A stretch of 64,000 nucleotides of DNA from contig NZ_FWXK01000006.1 in the NCBI RefSeq assembly GCF_900176325.1, forward strand, positions 33,004-97,003, read 5' to 3'. Below the pieces are notes generated by a model, which saw only the letters and a list, made by a program, of their open reading frames with translations, did no database searches and was not told the origin of the DNA. The position numbers and the translations under genes were made by a program. Within the stretch, counting starts at the first letter, position 1, and every line of letters starts with the position of its first letter. The DNA comes from Aerococcus suis (GTDB lineage Bacteria > Bacillota > Bacilli > Lactobacillales > Aerococcaceae). This document shows, in pieces, positions 9,868 to 19,628 of this stretch.

Positions 9868-12687
9868 ATGAAAGATGAAATTGTCGTTCATGGTGCACGT
9901 TCGCACAATCTAAAAGATGTCGATATTTCGATACCAAAAAATAAAATGGTGGTTGTTACAGGATTGTCAGGATCAGGAAAGAGTTCCTTAGCGTTTGACA
10001 CGCTATATTCTGAAGGACAACGACGTTATGTGGAAAGTTTGTCAGCTTTTGCGCGTCAATTTTTAGGAAATACAGACAAAGCCGATGTTGATTCCATTGA
10101 TGGCTTAAGTCCAGCAATTTCGATTGACCAAAAAACGACAAACCGAAACCCTCGTTCGACGGTAGGGACTATTACGGAAGTCAATGATTATTTACGGCTA
10201 TTATTTGCGCGAATTGGGGAACCGATTTGTCCTAATGATGGGACTAAAATTACGAGTGAAACAATTGATCAAATGCTTGATCGGATTTTAGAACTTCCTG
10301 AACGTAGCAAAGTCCAAATTTTATCACCTGTTGTTACTGGTAAAAAGGGACAACATAAAAAAATCTTAGAAGGTATTCGTAAACAAGGGTATTTACGTGT
10401 TCGCATTGATGGCGAATTGTATGATATTGAAGAATTACCTGAGTTAGAAAAAAATAAAAAACATGATATTGCCATTGTGATTGACCGCTTAGTCATTAAA
10501 GACGGCATTCGTGGACGTTTAGCCGATTCATTAGAAATGGCTTTACGCTTAGCGGATGGCTATGCCCTTTGTGATGTCATCGATGGGGAAGAAATTTTAT
10601 TTTCAGAGCATTATTCATGCCCTCATTGTGGGTTTACAGTTGGAGAATTAGAACCTCGCCTCTTTTCATTCAATGCGCCATTTGGAGCTTGTCCTGATTG
10701 TGATGGGATTGGTATGAAATTAGAGGTTGATCCAGAATTAGTTGTCCCAGATAAAACAAAAACGTTAAGCGAAGGAGCCTTAGCTCCTTGGGATTCTAAA
10801 ACATCGAACTACTACCCTCAATATATGGAAATGGCAGCTAAAGCATTTGGTGTGCCATTAGATGTCCCATTTAAAGACTTAAGTTCTGACCAACAACAAC
10901 TCATGTTATATGGGTCAGGAGATAAGGAATTCCATTTTCATTACGAAAATAAATTTGGAAAAGTCCAAGATAAGATGACAACTTATGAAGGCGTCATTCC
11001 TAATGTTAAAAGACGTTACCATAATACGAGTAGCCAAGCTATGAGTGACGTCATGCGCCAATATATGACGGAATTAACGTGTGAAACCTGTCATGGGAAA
11101 CGTTTAAATCGTCAAGCTTTATCTGTTAAAGTTGGTGGTCATGACATTGCTGAAGTGACGAACTATCCGATTAGTCAATCACGAGCATTTTTTGAAAACT
11201 TACAGTTAAGTGAACAAAATATAAGTATTGCCAAACCAATTTTACGTGAATTAAAATCGCGTTTGAATTTCTTAGACGAAGTCGGATTGGATTACTTAAC
11301 GTTAGATCGTAGTGCGGGCACATTATCTGGTGGAGAAGCTCAACGTATTCGTTTAGCCACACAAATTGGGTCTAATCTATCAGGAATTATGTATGTTCTC
11401 GATGAACCATCAATTGGTCTTCACCAACGGGATAATGATCGTTTAATTAAATCGTTGAAACGGATGCGTGATTTAGGTAATACGTTAATTGTGGTCGAAC
11501 ACGATGAAGATACGATGATGCAATCAGACTACTTAATTGATATGGGACCCGGAGCTGGCGATTACGGTGGGAAAGTCGTTGCTGCTGGTACACCGGAAGA
11601 AGTGGCGAATAACAAAGAATCCATTACGGGACAATATTTAAGCGGACAAAAATCAATCCCTCTACCGAAAGAACGTCGAACAGAAGACCGCGGAATGATA
11701 CACGTTCATGGAGCGGCAGCGAATAACTTAAAAGATGTTGATGTGGACTTCCCAATTGGTCGCTTGAATGTCGTTTCAGGTGTCTCTGGTTCTGGTAAAA
11801 GTTCATTAGTCAACGAAGTCTTGAAAAAATACCTACTACGAGAGTTGAACCGGAGTAAATCACCATATGGTAAGGTCAAAGATGTTTCAGGATTTGAAGA
11901 ATTAGATAAAGTGATTGATATTGACCAAAGTCCGATTGGGCGGACTCCACGTAGTAACCCAGCGACTTATACGTCCGTTTTTGACGATATTCGTGAGCTA
12001 TTTGCGCAAACGAATGAAGCTAAATTACGTGGCTATAACAAAGGTCGGTTTAGCTTTAATATTAAAGGTGGTCGTTGTGAAGCATGTCACGGCGAAGGAA
12101 TTATAAAAGTCGAGATGCATTTCCTACCAGATGTCTTCGTCGATTGTGAAGTCTGTCATGGGGCTCGTTATAATGCCGAGACGCTTCAAGTACACTATAA
12201 AGGGAAAAATATTTCTGAAGTATTAGATATGCGAGTAGAAGAAGCATTAGATTTCTTTGATGCTGTACCTAAAATTCGTCGTAAATTACAAACCATTGTC
12301 GATGTTGGTTTGGGATATGTGACATTAGGCCAACCAGCGCCAACATTATCTGGTGGTGAAGCGCAACGGATGAAGTTAGCTAGTGAGTTACAACGAGTTT
12401 CTACCGGTAAAACGTTATATATTCTTGATGAACCGACAACTGGATTACATACGCATGATATTAAACGGTTACTAGACGTGTTGAATCGTTTAGTCGATGC
12501 GGGCAATACGGTAATTATTATTGAACATAATTTAGATGTGATTAAGACAGCTGATTATATTGTCGATATGGGACCAGAAGGCGGTGAAGGCGGTGGTACC
12601 GTTGTTGCTACCGGTACTCCGGAAGAAATAGCTGCTGTTCCAGAAAGTTACACTGGACAATATTTGAAACCGTTAATGAGAGACTAA
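9868..12687 (+). CDS. uvrA: Excinuclease ABC subunit A
   Basis: UvrA is the damage-sensing ATPase of nucleotide excision repair, working with UvrB and UvrC. ATG 9868 is chosen because GAAGGAG lies 8 nt upstream and the product then begins MKDEIVVHGARSHNLKDVD, the usual UvrA start; an upstream in-frame ATG at 9805 has no ribosome site. The 939 residues contain Walker A motifs GLSGSGKSS (about 32) and GVSGSGKSS (about 640). Zinc-binding Cys pairs are CPHC/CPDC and CEACHGEG/CEVCHG, and the two signature motifs are GTLSGGEAQRIRLA and PTLSGGEAQRMKLA. It stands alone: uvrB, often the upstream neighbour, is not in the window. I see no clear DinR/LexA box; the possible -10 TATAAT at 9788-9793 has only a weak -35. 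Confidence 0.97.
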   Translation: MKDEIVVHGARSHNLKDVDISIPKNKMVVVTGLSGSGKSSLAFDTLYSEGQRRYVESLSAFARQFLGNTDKADVDSIDGLSPAISIDQKTTNRNPRSTVGTITEVNDYLRLLFARIGEPICPNDGTKITSETIDQMLDRILELPERSKVQILSPVVTGKKGQHKKILEGIRKQGYLRVRIDGELYDIEELPELEKNKKHDIAIVIDRLVIKDGIRGRLADSLEMALRLADGYALCDVIDGEEILFSEHYSCPHCGFTVGELEPRLFSFNAPFGACPDCDGIGMKLEVDPELVVPDKTKTLSEGALAPWDSKTSNYYPQYMEMAAKAFGVPLDVPFKDLSSDQQQLMLYGSGDKEFHFHYENKFGKVQDKMTTYEGVIPNVKRRYHNTSSQAMSDVMRQYMTELTCETCHGKRLNRQALSVKVGGHDIAEVTNYPISQSRAFFENLQLSEQNISIAKPILRELKSRLNFLDEVGLDYLTLDRSAGTLSGGEAQRIRLATQIGSNLSGIMYVLDEPSIGLHQRDNDRLIKSLKRMRDLGNTLIVVEHDEDTMMQSDYLIDMGPGAGDYGGKVVAAGTPEEVANNKESITGQYLSGQKSIPLPKERRTEDRGMIHVHGAAANNLKDVDVDFPIGRLNVVSGVSGSGKSSLVNEVLKKYLLRELNRSKSPYGKVKDVSGFEELDKVIDIDQSPIGRTPRSNPATYTSVFDDIRELFAQTNEAKLRGYNKGRFSFNIKGGRCEACHGEGIIKVEMHFLPDVFVDCEVCHGARYNAETLQVHYKGKNISEVLDMRVEEALDFFDAVPKIRRKLQTIVDVGLGYVTLGQPAPTLSGGEAQRMKLASELQRVSTGKTLYILDEPTTGLHTHDIKRLLDVLNRLVDAGNTVIIIEHNLDVIKTADYIVDMGPEGGEGGGTVVATGTPEEIAAVPESYTGQYLKPLMRD

Positions 12688-12763
12688 AGGGATAAAAATA
12701 CCTATTCAAATAAATTGTCTTTTGACAAAATTAGTCGTACGATAAGTTAAAGGAGGAGTTAGT

Positions 12764-13186
12764 ATGACCTTTGATTATAAAGATTATGGTAAAAAACCTT
12801 ATGTTGTGGATATGGAAGGCTATACACTCGATAATGACAACTTTCGTGCAACGCTTTGGACAGGTGAGAAATTACAATTAACTGTCATGAGTATTCAACC
12901 TGGTGATGACATTGGTTTGGAAATTCATGAAGGAACTGATCAATTTCTTCGTATTGAAGAAGGGAATGGATTGTGTCAAATGGGAGATGCAGAAGATAAC
13001 TTAACGTTTGAACAAAAAGTATCTGCTGACGATGCCATTTTTGTTCCTGCTGATACTTGGCATAATGTCGTCAATACTGGTGATGAACCATTAAAACTTT
13101 ATACGGTATATGCTGGTCCTGATCACGTTCCAGGTACAATTCATGAAACCCATGAAGATGCCAAAAATGACCCTAATGAAGATTAA
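12764..13186 (+). CDS. Small cupin-fold protein, function unknown
   Basis: This is a 140-residue protein with one cupin barrel. The metal-binding motif 1 is seen as IGLEIHEGTDQFLRIEEGNG (about residues 50-69; His, Glu and Gln in ligand positions). Motif 2 is PADTWHNVVNTGDEPLK (about 97-113). The C-terminal end is acidic and His-containing (HETHEDAKNDPNED). Such single-domain cupins may bind a metal and act as small-molecule isomerases, dioxygenases or sensors, but no substrate can be named. AAAGGAGGAG precedes ATG 12764, so it should be well translated. It forms a single-gene unit closed by a terminator. Confidence 0.85.
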   Translation: MTFDYKDYGKKPYVVDMEGYTLDNDNFRATLWTGEKLQLTVMSIQPGDDIGLEIHEGTDQFLRIEEGNGLCQMGDAEDNLTFEQKVSADDAIFVPADTWHNVVNTGDEPLKLYTVYAGPDHVPGTIHETHEDAKNDPNED

Positions 13187-13216
13187 TGTCTAATAGCGAA
13201 TAGTTTTGAATAACGG

Positions 13217-13249
13217 CAACCTATTGAGAAATCAGTAGGTTGTCTTTTT
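13217..13249 (+). terminator. Terminator after the cupin gene
   Basis: CAACCTA (13217-13223) pairs with TAGGTTG (13236-13242), followed by TCTTTTTG. Confidence 0.8.
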
Positions 13250-13337
13250 GTATGATAAAAAGGATAACTAATAGCGTGTAATGATTCACAAAACCAGCCC
13301 AAAATAAACTTTTATGTTATATTTGGGGGTAGTATTT

Positions 13338-13358
13338 TTGAAAGCGGTATTTTATAAT
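13338..13358 (+). promoter_or_regulatory. Possible cre-like site next to a -10 element
   Basis: TTGAAAGCGGTATTT (13338-13352) matches the CcpA cre consensus WTGNAANCGNWNNCW except for one position near the 3' end. TATAAT follows directly at 13353-13358. If this is the promoter of the transporter gene, the leader would be about 160 nt long and carbon control is possible. The -35 is poor, so this stays tentative. Confidence 0.35.
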
Positions 13359-13431
13359 GGTAATTGAGTGAAACACGGAGTTTTGAAAAAAATAGAAAAG
13401 AGATGGTGGCCATCGAAAAAAACATATTCTG

Positions 13432-13479
13432 AACGGTTATTGACCTGACAGTGACGGAGACTTGCCAGTAGTAACCGTT
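13432..13479 (+). other. Hairpin in the transporter leader
   Basis: AACGGTTA (13432-13439) is a perfect 8-bp match to TAACCGTT (13472-13479). The 32-nt loop contains three closely spaced TGAC words. It lies between the likely promoter and the transporter start. I do not recognise a known riboswitch class. The rest of the 337-nt gap (13187-13523) holds the cupin terminator, the promoter-like segment and an imperfect CCCAAA/TTTGGG dyad (13298-13327). Confidence 0.5.
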
Positions 13480-13523
13480 TGTCGTCTAACAACTCGGCAT
13501 GTGTTATTGAAAGAAGGTCTACT

Positions 13524-14867
13524 ATGGAAAACGAAGGGAAATTACAACAAAATATTACGCTAGTCCAAGCCATCGCGTTTTGTGTGGCACAAGTAATTGG
13601 GACGGGGATATTTCTAAAACCAACTCCTGTACTACAAAGCGCAGGAAGTACGGGAATGGCGTTATTAATGTGGGTACTTGCCGGTGTCATTACAATGTGT
13701 ACGGCTTTAACAATTGCAGAATTAGCTTCATATAATCCTAGTGTTGGTGGGATGACAGCCTACATTACCCAATATAATGGGAAACGGATTGGTTTCTTAT
13801 CTGGCTGGTTCTTTGCTATTTTAAATGACCCGGGAACATTGGCCGCTAACTCAATTGCTACGGCTACATTCTTATCAGCAATTATTCCAATGAATGATTG
13901 GCAATTACGTGTTTGTGCCTTTTTAATCATTCTACTTTTATGTTTATCCCAAATGTTCTCAGTGCAAGGAACGATGCAAACACAATTGGTTGGATCATTT
14001 ATTCAAGCGACCCCATTAGTTGCCGTTATTATAGCCGGTTTAATTATGGGTGGCGCACCACATGATATTAACTTTAGTTTAATTGGTGATCCTGACAGCC
14101 CAGGTGTCTCACTAGGGTTAGCGCTATTAAGTGCGATGTGGGTTTATGATGGTTGGCAAGCCACTGCCAATCTTGGTGAAGAAATGGCTAATCCAAAACG
14201 TGACTTCCCAAGAGCGATTTTTGCTTCTTTAACATTCTTGACTGTTCTATTTGTGATGTTTAACTTGGTTGGTTTCAATTTGATGCCAATTGATGAAGCA
14301 TTAACAACAGACAACTTTGGAGCAAGCATTTCAACTGCTTTATTTGGTAATGTCGGGAACTTTATTATGGCACTCTTAATGATGGCATGTAGTTTGTTCA
14401 CTATGAATGCCGAAGTTGTTCAAGCAACTCGTGATATCTTATACCAAGCTCGTCATAATAACATTCCTGGTTCTAAATGGATTCGTCATATCCATCCAAA
14501 ATATAATACGCCAATGAATGCCATTATTACTCAAGGTACTTTATCTATCTTGTTAATGTTAACAGGAACATTTGAAAGTATTTCTTTACTAATTATTTTC
14601 TTCACTTGGATTTTTACGATTATTGCTTTATTTGATGTCTTTAAATTACGTCGTCAAAATAAATTACAACGGACATTTAGTGTGCCATTATATCCAATCA
14701 TTCCATTAATCGGATTAGTTGGTGCAGCCTTCATGTTAATTTCTTCTATCAGTTCTGATCCAGGTCGTTTCGTTATCGGAATTATCGTCTTAGCGATTGG
14801 TTTACCTGTTTATTACTTCTGTCATAAAGTACTATATAAAGGTGAAGAAGATGCGACAGCTGACTAA
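13524..14867 (+). CDS. APC-superfamily amino acid transporter (SteT/LAT-like)
   Basis: This is a 447-residue integral membrane protein with about twelve hydrophobic segments. The first segment has the APC hallmark VIGTGIFLKP (about residues 23-32). Helix 6 region WVYDGWQATANLGEEMANPK resembles the L-type and serine/threonine exchanger branch (B. subtilis SteT), with the conserved NP-rich cytoplasmic loop after it. The substrate cannot be read from sequence; an amino acid exchanger is likely. ATG 13524 follows AAGAAGG; an in-frame upstream ATG at 13479 overlaps the leader hairpin and has no ribosome site. The single-gene transcript has its own terminator. Confidence 0.88.
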   Translation: MENEGKLQQNITLVQAIAFCVAQVIGTGIFLKPTPVLQSAGSTGMALLMWVLAGVITMCTALTIAELASYNPSVGGMTAYITQYNGKRIGFLSGWFFAILNDPGTLAANSIATATFLSAIIPMNDWQLRVCAFLIILLLCLSQMFSVQGTMQTQLVGSFIQATPLVAVIIAGLIMGGAPHDINFSLIGDPDSPGVSLGLALLSAMWVYDGWQATANLGEEMANPKRDFPRAIFASLTFLTVLFVMFNLVGFNLMPIDEALTTDNFGASISTALFGNVGNFIMALLMMACSLFTMNAEVVQATRDILYQARHNNIPGSKWIRHIHPKYNTPMNAIITQGTLSILLMLTGTFESISLLIIFFTWIFTIIALFDVFKLRRQNKLQRTFSVPLYPIIPLIGLVGAAFMLISSISSDPGRFVIGIIVLAIGLPVYYFCHKVLYKGEEDATAD

Positions 14868-14889
14868 CTAAAACAGTGAAGATTTCTTA

Positions 14890-14918
14890 AGAGCTAGACA
14901 ATCGTCTGGCTCTTTTTT
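14890..14918 (+). terminator. Terminator after the transporter gene
   Basis: AGAGCTAGAC (14890-14899) pairs with GTCTGGCTCT (14904-14913) with one mismatch, followed by a T-run. Confidence 0.88.
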
Positions 14919-14946
14919 CTTTGACTATCGTTTCTAAATTGGAGTT

Positions 14947-14955
14947 TGCTATAAT
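14947..14955 (+). promoter_or_regulatory. Extended -10 promoter of sbcDC
   Basis: TGCTATAAT is a consensus extended -10 element 28 nt before the sbcD start. A TTGACT at 14921-14926 is too far upstream (23-bp gap) to be its -35. Confidence 0.6.
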
Positions 14956-14983
14956 GAGAAAAAGTCGTTAAGGAGTATCATTT

Positions 14984-16129
14984 ATGAAAATTATTCATAC
15001 TGCAGATTGGCATATTGGAAAAGTGGTTAATAACTTCTCGATGTTAGACGATCAAATCGCATTATTAAATCCTTGGATTGACGAGGTCAATGATTTAAAC
15101 CCTGATGTTGTATTATTAGCCGGTGATTTATATGATCGCAGTTTACCTAATCGAGAAACGGTAGCTGCGGTTAACCAATTGCTGACAAAAATGAGTGAGT
15201 CATTGTCTTGTCCAATTGTAATTATCGCGGGTAACCATGATAGTGGCGAACGGATTGATTATGTGAGTCAATTATTAGCCAATCAGTCGTTATATCTTGC
15301 TGGTTTACCAAGTCATCAGCCACAAAAAATTATGGTGAATAATGCCGATATTTATTTACTGCCGTTTGCTGATCATTTAACGATTGCTCGGATGTATCCA
15401 GATATTCCGATTCACAATATAGAAGATGCCGTTAAATATCAATTGTCATTAATAAAACAGGATTGGGATGCAGATAAATATCACTTACTGATGTATCACG
15501 GATATGTGACGCCCAGTCGTCATACAGATGAAGGGCATGAGGAGTTAGTGTATTCTGATTCGGAACGACCAACTGAAATTGGAACGAGTGAATTTATTCC
15601 TAGCCAACTATTCCGTGATTTTGATTACGTTGCTTTAGGCCATTTACATGCTGCCCAAAGAGTTGGTGCTGATAACATTCGTTATAGCGGATCGCCGTTA
15701 AAATATTCAAAATCTGAAGCAAGACATCGGAAGCAATATTTAGAAGTAGATTTAACCGCTAATGGTGTTGAAGTGACTTCACACGAATTCCGCCCCCCTC
15801 ATGATTTACGAGTGATAAGGGGATTATTTGCGGATATTATCACAAAAAAATCAACAGATTATGTCTTTGTGGAGTTAATGGATGAAACGGTCATTCATGA
15901 AGGAATGGAACGATTAAGACGTCAGTACCCCCAAATTATGGGATTAGAATATGTTAACTTGGCGAGACGTCAACATCACCAAACCGCAGAAAATATGGCG
16001 CAATTAGCACAAAAATCCCCCCAAGCATATTTTGAAGACTTCTTTGTTGAAATGACTGGCAACGAATTAACGAATCATCAACGAGATATTGTAAAAGAGT
16101 TATGGCAGACAGTTGAGGAGGAAGAGTAA
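14984..16129 (+). CDS. sbcD: Exonuclease SbcCD, nuclease subunit SbcD
   Basis: SbcD is the Mre11-like metallophosphoesterase nuclease that works with SbcC on hairpins and blocked DNA ends. The 381-residue protein shows the phosphoesterase motifs in order: HTADWHIGK (residues 4-12), AGDLYDRSLPNRE (about 46), IIAGNHDSGERI (about 83), LMYHGYVTP (about 168) and ALGHLHAAQ (about 222). A C-terminal capping region follows. Its stop codon directly abuts the sbcC start (TAAATG), so the two subunits are co-translated. This SbcCD pair, known to cut DNA hairpins, lies directly upstream of an array of long palindromes. Confidence 0.96.
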   Translation: MKIIHTADWHIGKVVNNFSMLDDQIALLNPWIDEVNDLNPDVVLLAGDLYDRSLPNRETVAAVNQLLTKMSESLSCPIVIIAGNHDSGERIDYVSQLLANQSLYLAGLPSHQPQKIMVNNADIYLLPFADHLTIARMYPDIPIHNIEDAVKYQLSLIKQDWDADKYHLLMYHGYVTPSRHTDEGHEELVYSDSERPTEIGTSEFIPSQLFRDFDYVALGHLHAAQRVGADNIRYSGSPLKYSKSEARHRKQYLEVDLTANGVEVTSHEFRPPHDLRVIRGLFADIITKKSTDYVFVELMDETVIHEGMERLRRQYPQIMGLEYVNLARRQHHQTAENMAQLAQKSPQAYFEDFFVEMTGNELTNHQRDIVKELWQTVEEEE

Positions 16130-19100
16130 ATGAGACCACTTATTTTAGAAATGGAAGCATTTGGTCCGTACTTTGAGCATACGGTCATTGATTTTAGTGT
16201 TCTTTCTCAACAACAATTGTTTCTCATTACCGGACCAACTGGTGGTGGGAAAACGACTATTTTTGATGCGATTGTTTATGCGTTATATGGTAAAACCAGT
16301 GGGGAGACGCGAAGTGAGAAGGAACTTAAATCTCAATATGCGGATGAAACCGTTCGAGCGTATGCGAAGTTAACGTTTACTGTCCAAGGAGAGACTTACC
16401 ATATTCGTCGCGACTTGCCACAGACTTATGTGAACAAAAAAGGGAAAATTAGCCAACTAACAGTGAAACCAACGCTTGTCGGTCCAAATAATGAGTGGAT
16501 TGGGAAAAAAGAGGTAAATGCGAAAGTTATTGAATTGTTAGGGCTGGATGACAAACAGTTTCGCCAAATTGTTATGCTTCCACAAGGTGAGTTTAAAGAA
16601 TTATTGGTCGCAGATAGTGCACAGAAACAAACAATATTAGCGACATTATTTCAAACCGAACCGTATCAACGGTTTGAAGAAGCCGTTAAGGAACGGACTA
16701 AGACGTTTAATACGGATTTAAGGACGGCCAAACAACAACTATCACAAAGTGGAAAGCAACTGACAGAGTATTTACCAACGTTTGAAAATGACGAGATACT
16801 AGATGCTATTGACCAAGTTGATAATGGGGGGCTAGAAAGAGCGATTGAATCTAAACAAACAAAATATAAACACGATTTAATTCAGTTACGCGAAGAGATT
16901 CAACAGCAAACCAAACAACAAAATGACTTAAAAACAGAGCGCGACTTATTGAAAGAACAAGAAGAATTGAAGAAAATTGCTCAACAATTAGAGGAAGAAC
17001 AGCCCGTTATTGATCACTATCAACAAAAATTAGAGCAATTAGCAGCTACCGATGATTACTACCAATTATTAAAAGCAGCGGATAAATTACAAACGCAAGA
17101 ACAAGATTGGGAAAGAAAAAATAGCGAGTGGCACTCAGAAAATGAAGCATATCAGGCACTGACCAAAGAGTTTAAGGACTTTAAGACGAAATGGCAACCC
17201 GCTATTGATCAACTTCCTAAGTGGCAAGAGCAGTCGCAAACACTAAAACAAGCGTTACAAACTTGGGAAAATTATCACCAACAATTGAGTGAGTGGCAAG
17301 AATTAGTGACTCGCATCAAATCCGAAACTGAAAAGCAAACACAACAAAAAGAGGCATTACAAGCAGCTGATGAACAAGTACAGCAAAAAGATAAGGAACG
17401 CCAACATGTTGAAAAAACAATGCCTAATTATCAGCAATTATCTCAACAAATGCAAAATTGGCAAACGAATGATAATCGTTGGAAGCAAGAGAAAGCGGAT
17501 TATGATGAAGCTAAGAAAGGAAAACAAGCTATTGAGGAGCAAGAGACACGTTTTCTCAAATTACACCAAGATTACCAACGTGACCAACAAGCATTTCAAC
17601 AAATTGAACGTCAGTATTACAATCATCTTGCTGGCATTTTAGCGGATGAATTGGTGGATGGCGAGCCGTGTATGGTTTGTGGAAGTCCAACTCATCCTAA
17701 CCCAGCACGTATGAGTAATGACGATGTTTCTAAAGAAACAATGGAAGAGCGAAGAGAACAACTCAACCAGCAACAAATATCGGTGGAAACAACCGCCAAT
17801 TCTCTCAATCGTTTAAAAAATGAATACACTCAGTCATTAGAAACCGCTCATCAAGAAGACCTCCTAAGTTGGAAACAAAGCTTAGATAAGAAAGAAACAG
17901 AGTTATCGGAGGAAAAGGCTCGGTTAACGAAGCGTGAAGCGGATTGGGCCAAACAGAATCAAACACTTAAAGTACTGACAACTGATTTAGAATCAGCCAA
18001 ACAGCACCAACAAATGACTCAAGTGTCTTATGAGCGAATTGAGGAACGACTAAATAGTCTCCACAACGAAGAAAGCAGAGCTCAACATAAACTTGAAGAA
18101 ATCAAAAGCAACATAAGCGATAGTAGTGAAGAAGAAATAACGCAAGCATTAACTGCCATTCATCAAAAAATGACAGAAGCGAACACAAAACAAGATGAAA
18201 AGCAGCAATATCAAGAACAATTAACCAGTCAAAAAGCACGTTTAGATGCGAATAAAGAGACATTAAAAGAAAACAAAGAAACGTTACTAAATGAACGCAA
18301 AGTGAATCAAGAAATGATAGCCGCTCAAGATGTGACCTTAAGTGAAGCATTAGTACGGGAAATCCATCAAATGTCATCACAAGAAATTAACCAAAAACGG
18401 GAGATAATCAATCAGTTTAATAATAAACACTATGCTTATAAACAACAGTTGGCAAGAAATCAGCAGGCATTAACACAATATCATTCAGGACTCTCTCTTA
18501 CTGAGATTAATGATAAAATAACTTCTATTGAAGGGCATATTGAACAGCTAACTGAGCAACGTGAAGCATTAATTAGCGAACAAGCAAACTTTAATCAATT
18601 ACAAGAAACATTTAATAGGTATTGGGAAACCTACCAACGAACCGAGACGGAGTTTGGAGATATGGATTTAATTAATCGCGTAGCACGCGGCTTAGATAGT
18701 CAGTTAGGTCGTTTAAGTTTCCAAACTTATGTCCTAAGTCGATATTTAGAAAATATTTTGCTATTTGCTAATGATCGGTTATTGGCGATGACTCAAAATC
18801 GTTATGAGTTTCGCCGCGTGAGTGAACTTAGTGGCAGCAATACGGCACAAGGATTAGATTTAAATGTTTACGATTATCAAATTGGCGAAGAACGTAGCGT
18901 GAAAACATTATCTGGTGGTGAGAGTTTTAAAGCGTCACTAGCCCTAGCACTAGGGTTAAGTGATGTGATTCAAAATTATTCAGGTGGCGTTCATGTGGAT
19001 ACGCTATTTATTGATGAAGGATTTGGAACATTAGATAATGAATCACTACAGTCAGCGATTGACACTTTAATTGATTTACAAGCTTCTAGTGGTCGTTTGA

Positions 19101-19213
19101 TAGGAATTATTTCCCATGTGGAAGAATTAAAAAATCAAATCCCGACTCACCTAGAGATTACGACAACCATGAGTGGTAGCCATGCGCATTTTACTGGTAT
19201 TGAAGAGAGTTAA
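16130..19213 (+). CDS. sbcC: Exonuclease SbcCD, ATPase subunit SbcC
   Basis: SbcC is an SMC/Rad50-like ATPase of 1027 residues. The N-terminal half-ATPase has Walker A GPTGGGKTTIFDAIVYALYG (about 38-57). Two long Gln/Glu/Lys-rich coiled coils flank a zinc hook CMVCGSPTHP, whose CxxC begins at residue 514, almost exactly mid-protein. The C-terminal half carries the signature LSGGESFKASLALALGLSD and Walker B TLFIDEGFGTLDNES. Length and symmetry are normal. No ordinary T-tailed terminator follows; repeat array 1 begins about 16 nt after the stop. Confidence 0.96.
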   Translation: MRPLILEMEAFGPYFEHTVIDFSVLSQQQLFLITGPTGGGKTTIFDAIVYALYGKTSGETRSEKELKSQYADETVRAYAKLTFTVQGETYHIRRDLPQTYVNKKGKISQLTVKPTLVGPNNEWIGKKEVNAKVIELLGLDDKQFRQIVMLPQGEFKELLVADSAQKQTILATLFQTEPYQRFEEAVKERTKTFNTDLRTAKQQLSQSGKQLTEYLPTFENDEILDAIDQVDNGGLERAIESKQTKYKHDLIQLREEIQQQTKQQNDLKTERDLLKEQEELKKIAQQLEEEQPVIDHYQQKLEQLAATDDYYQLLKAADKLQTQEQDWERKNSEWHSENEAYQALTKEFKDFKTKWQPAIDQLPKWQEQSQTLKQALQTWENYHQQLSEWQELVTRIKSETEKQTQQKEALQAADEQVQQKDKERQHVEKTMPNYQQLSQQMQNWQTNDNRWKQEKADYDEAKKGKQAIEEQETRFLKLHQDYQRDQQAFQQIERQYYNHLAGILADELVDGEPCMVCGSPTHPNPARMSNDDVSKETMEERREQLNQQQISVETTANSLNRLKNEYTQSLETAHQEDLLSWKQSLDKKETELSEEKARLTKREADWAKQNQTLKVLTTDLESAKQHQQMTQVSYERIEERLNSLHNEESRAQHKLEEIKSNISDSSEEEITQALTAIHQKMTEANTKQDEKQQYQEQLTSQKARLDANKETLKENKETLLNERKVNQEMIAAQDVTLSEALVREIHQMSSQEINQKREIINQFNNKHYAYKQQLARNQQALTQYHSGLSLTEINDKITSIEGHIEQLTEQREALISEQANFNQLQETFNRYWETYQRTETEFGDMDLINRVARGLDSQLGRLSFQTYVLSRYLENILLFANDRLLAMTQNRYEFRRVSELSGSNTAQGLDLNVYDYQIGEERSVKTLSGGESFKASLALALGLSDVIQNYSGGVHVDTLFIDEGFGTLDNESLQSAIDTLIDLQASSGRLIGIISHVEELKNQIPTHLEITTTMSGSHAHFTGIEES

Positions 19214-19291
19214 GTGATAGATTCTCAGGCGTCGGTTTTGGCCCAACGCTCCATGGCTAATCGCTTTTTCTCACACCCTTTAGTTGGGTTC

Positions 19292-19389
19292 AGAAACGCT
19301 GATTCGAAGCCTCTTCAGAAAAATCACTCGTTTCAAAGAGCGAAACTTGGTGCTTTTTCTTCCAGATGTTCGAATCATAGCGCGTTTCT
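19292..19389. repeat. Module A, copy 1
   Basis: Terminal stem AGAAACGC (19292-19299) / GCGTTTCT (19382-19389). The next stem is TGATTCGAA / TTCGAATCA with the 4-nt bulge TAGC on the 3' arm. An upper stem ends in GTTTC / GAAAC around the loop AAAGAGC. Confidence 0.88.
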
Positions 19390-19412
19390 TCACACCCTGT
19401 GTAGTCGGGTTC

Positions 19413-19508
19413 GAATTTGCAGCTCCTCTGGATTTTTCAGAAAATACGGAATTTCAGAGAGCGAAATCCGTTATTTTCTTCCAAAATCAAGGAGCTAAGC
19501 GCAAATGC
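19413..19508. repeat. Module B, copy 1
   Basis: 96 nt. ATTTGC / GCAAAT closes the base. AGCTCCT / AGGAGCT continues the stem after the 3' bulge AAGC. The apical stem GGAATTTC / GAAATCC encloses the loop AGAGAGC, very like the loop of module A. Confidence 0.85.
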
Positions 19509-19531
19509 TCACACCCTGTGTAGTCGAGCTC

Positions 19532-19628
19532 TAAAGCACAACCACGGCTGCGTTTCCCTAAAGAGCTCCTTCTCTCTTGTGGAGAGTCGTCGCTTTTAGG
19601 TCCAACGACCATGGTTACCCGTGCTTTA
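19532..19628. repeat. Module C, copy 1
   Basis: 97 nt. Terminal stem TAAAGCAC / GTGCTTTA, then AACCACGG / CCATGGTT after the 3' bulge ACCC. The upper stem CCCTAAA / TTTAGG and the apex CTCTC / GAGAG follow. It is preceded by GTCGAGCTC where the other modules have GTCGGGTTC. Confidence 0.85.

Noticed and set aside
12195..12506. Antisense frame of about 100 codons within uvrA (and similar ones at 28596-28877, 44063-44368 and 44756-45049)
   Set aside because: These are reverse-strand shadows of well-supported genes, without ribosome sites or recognisable domains.
14921..14926. TTGACT as the -35 of the sbcDC promoter
   Set aside because: The gap to TATAAT is 23 bp, too long; the extended -10 alone is the better explanation.
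19214..19523. Short open reading frames across repeat array 1 (also 36569-36872 and 48775-49144)
   Set aside because: They arise from the palindromes, run in both directions, lack ribosome sites and match no protein family.
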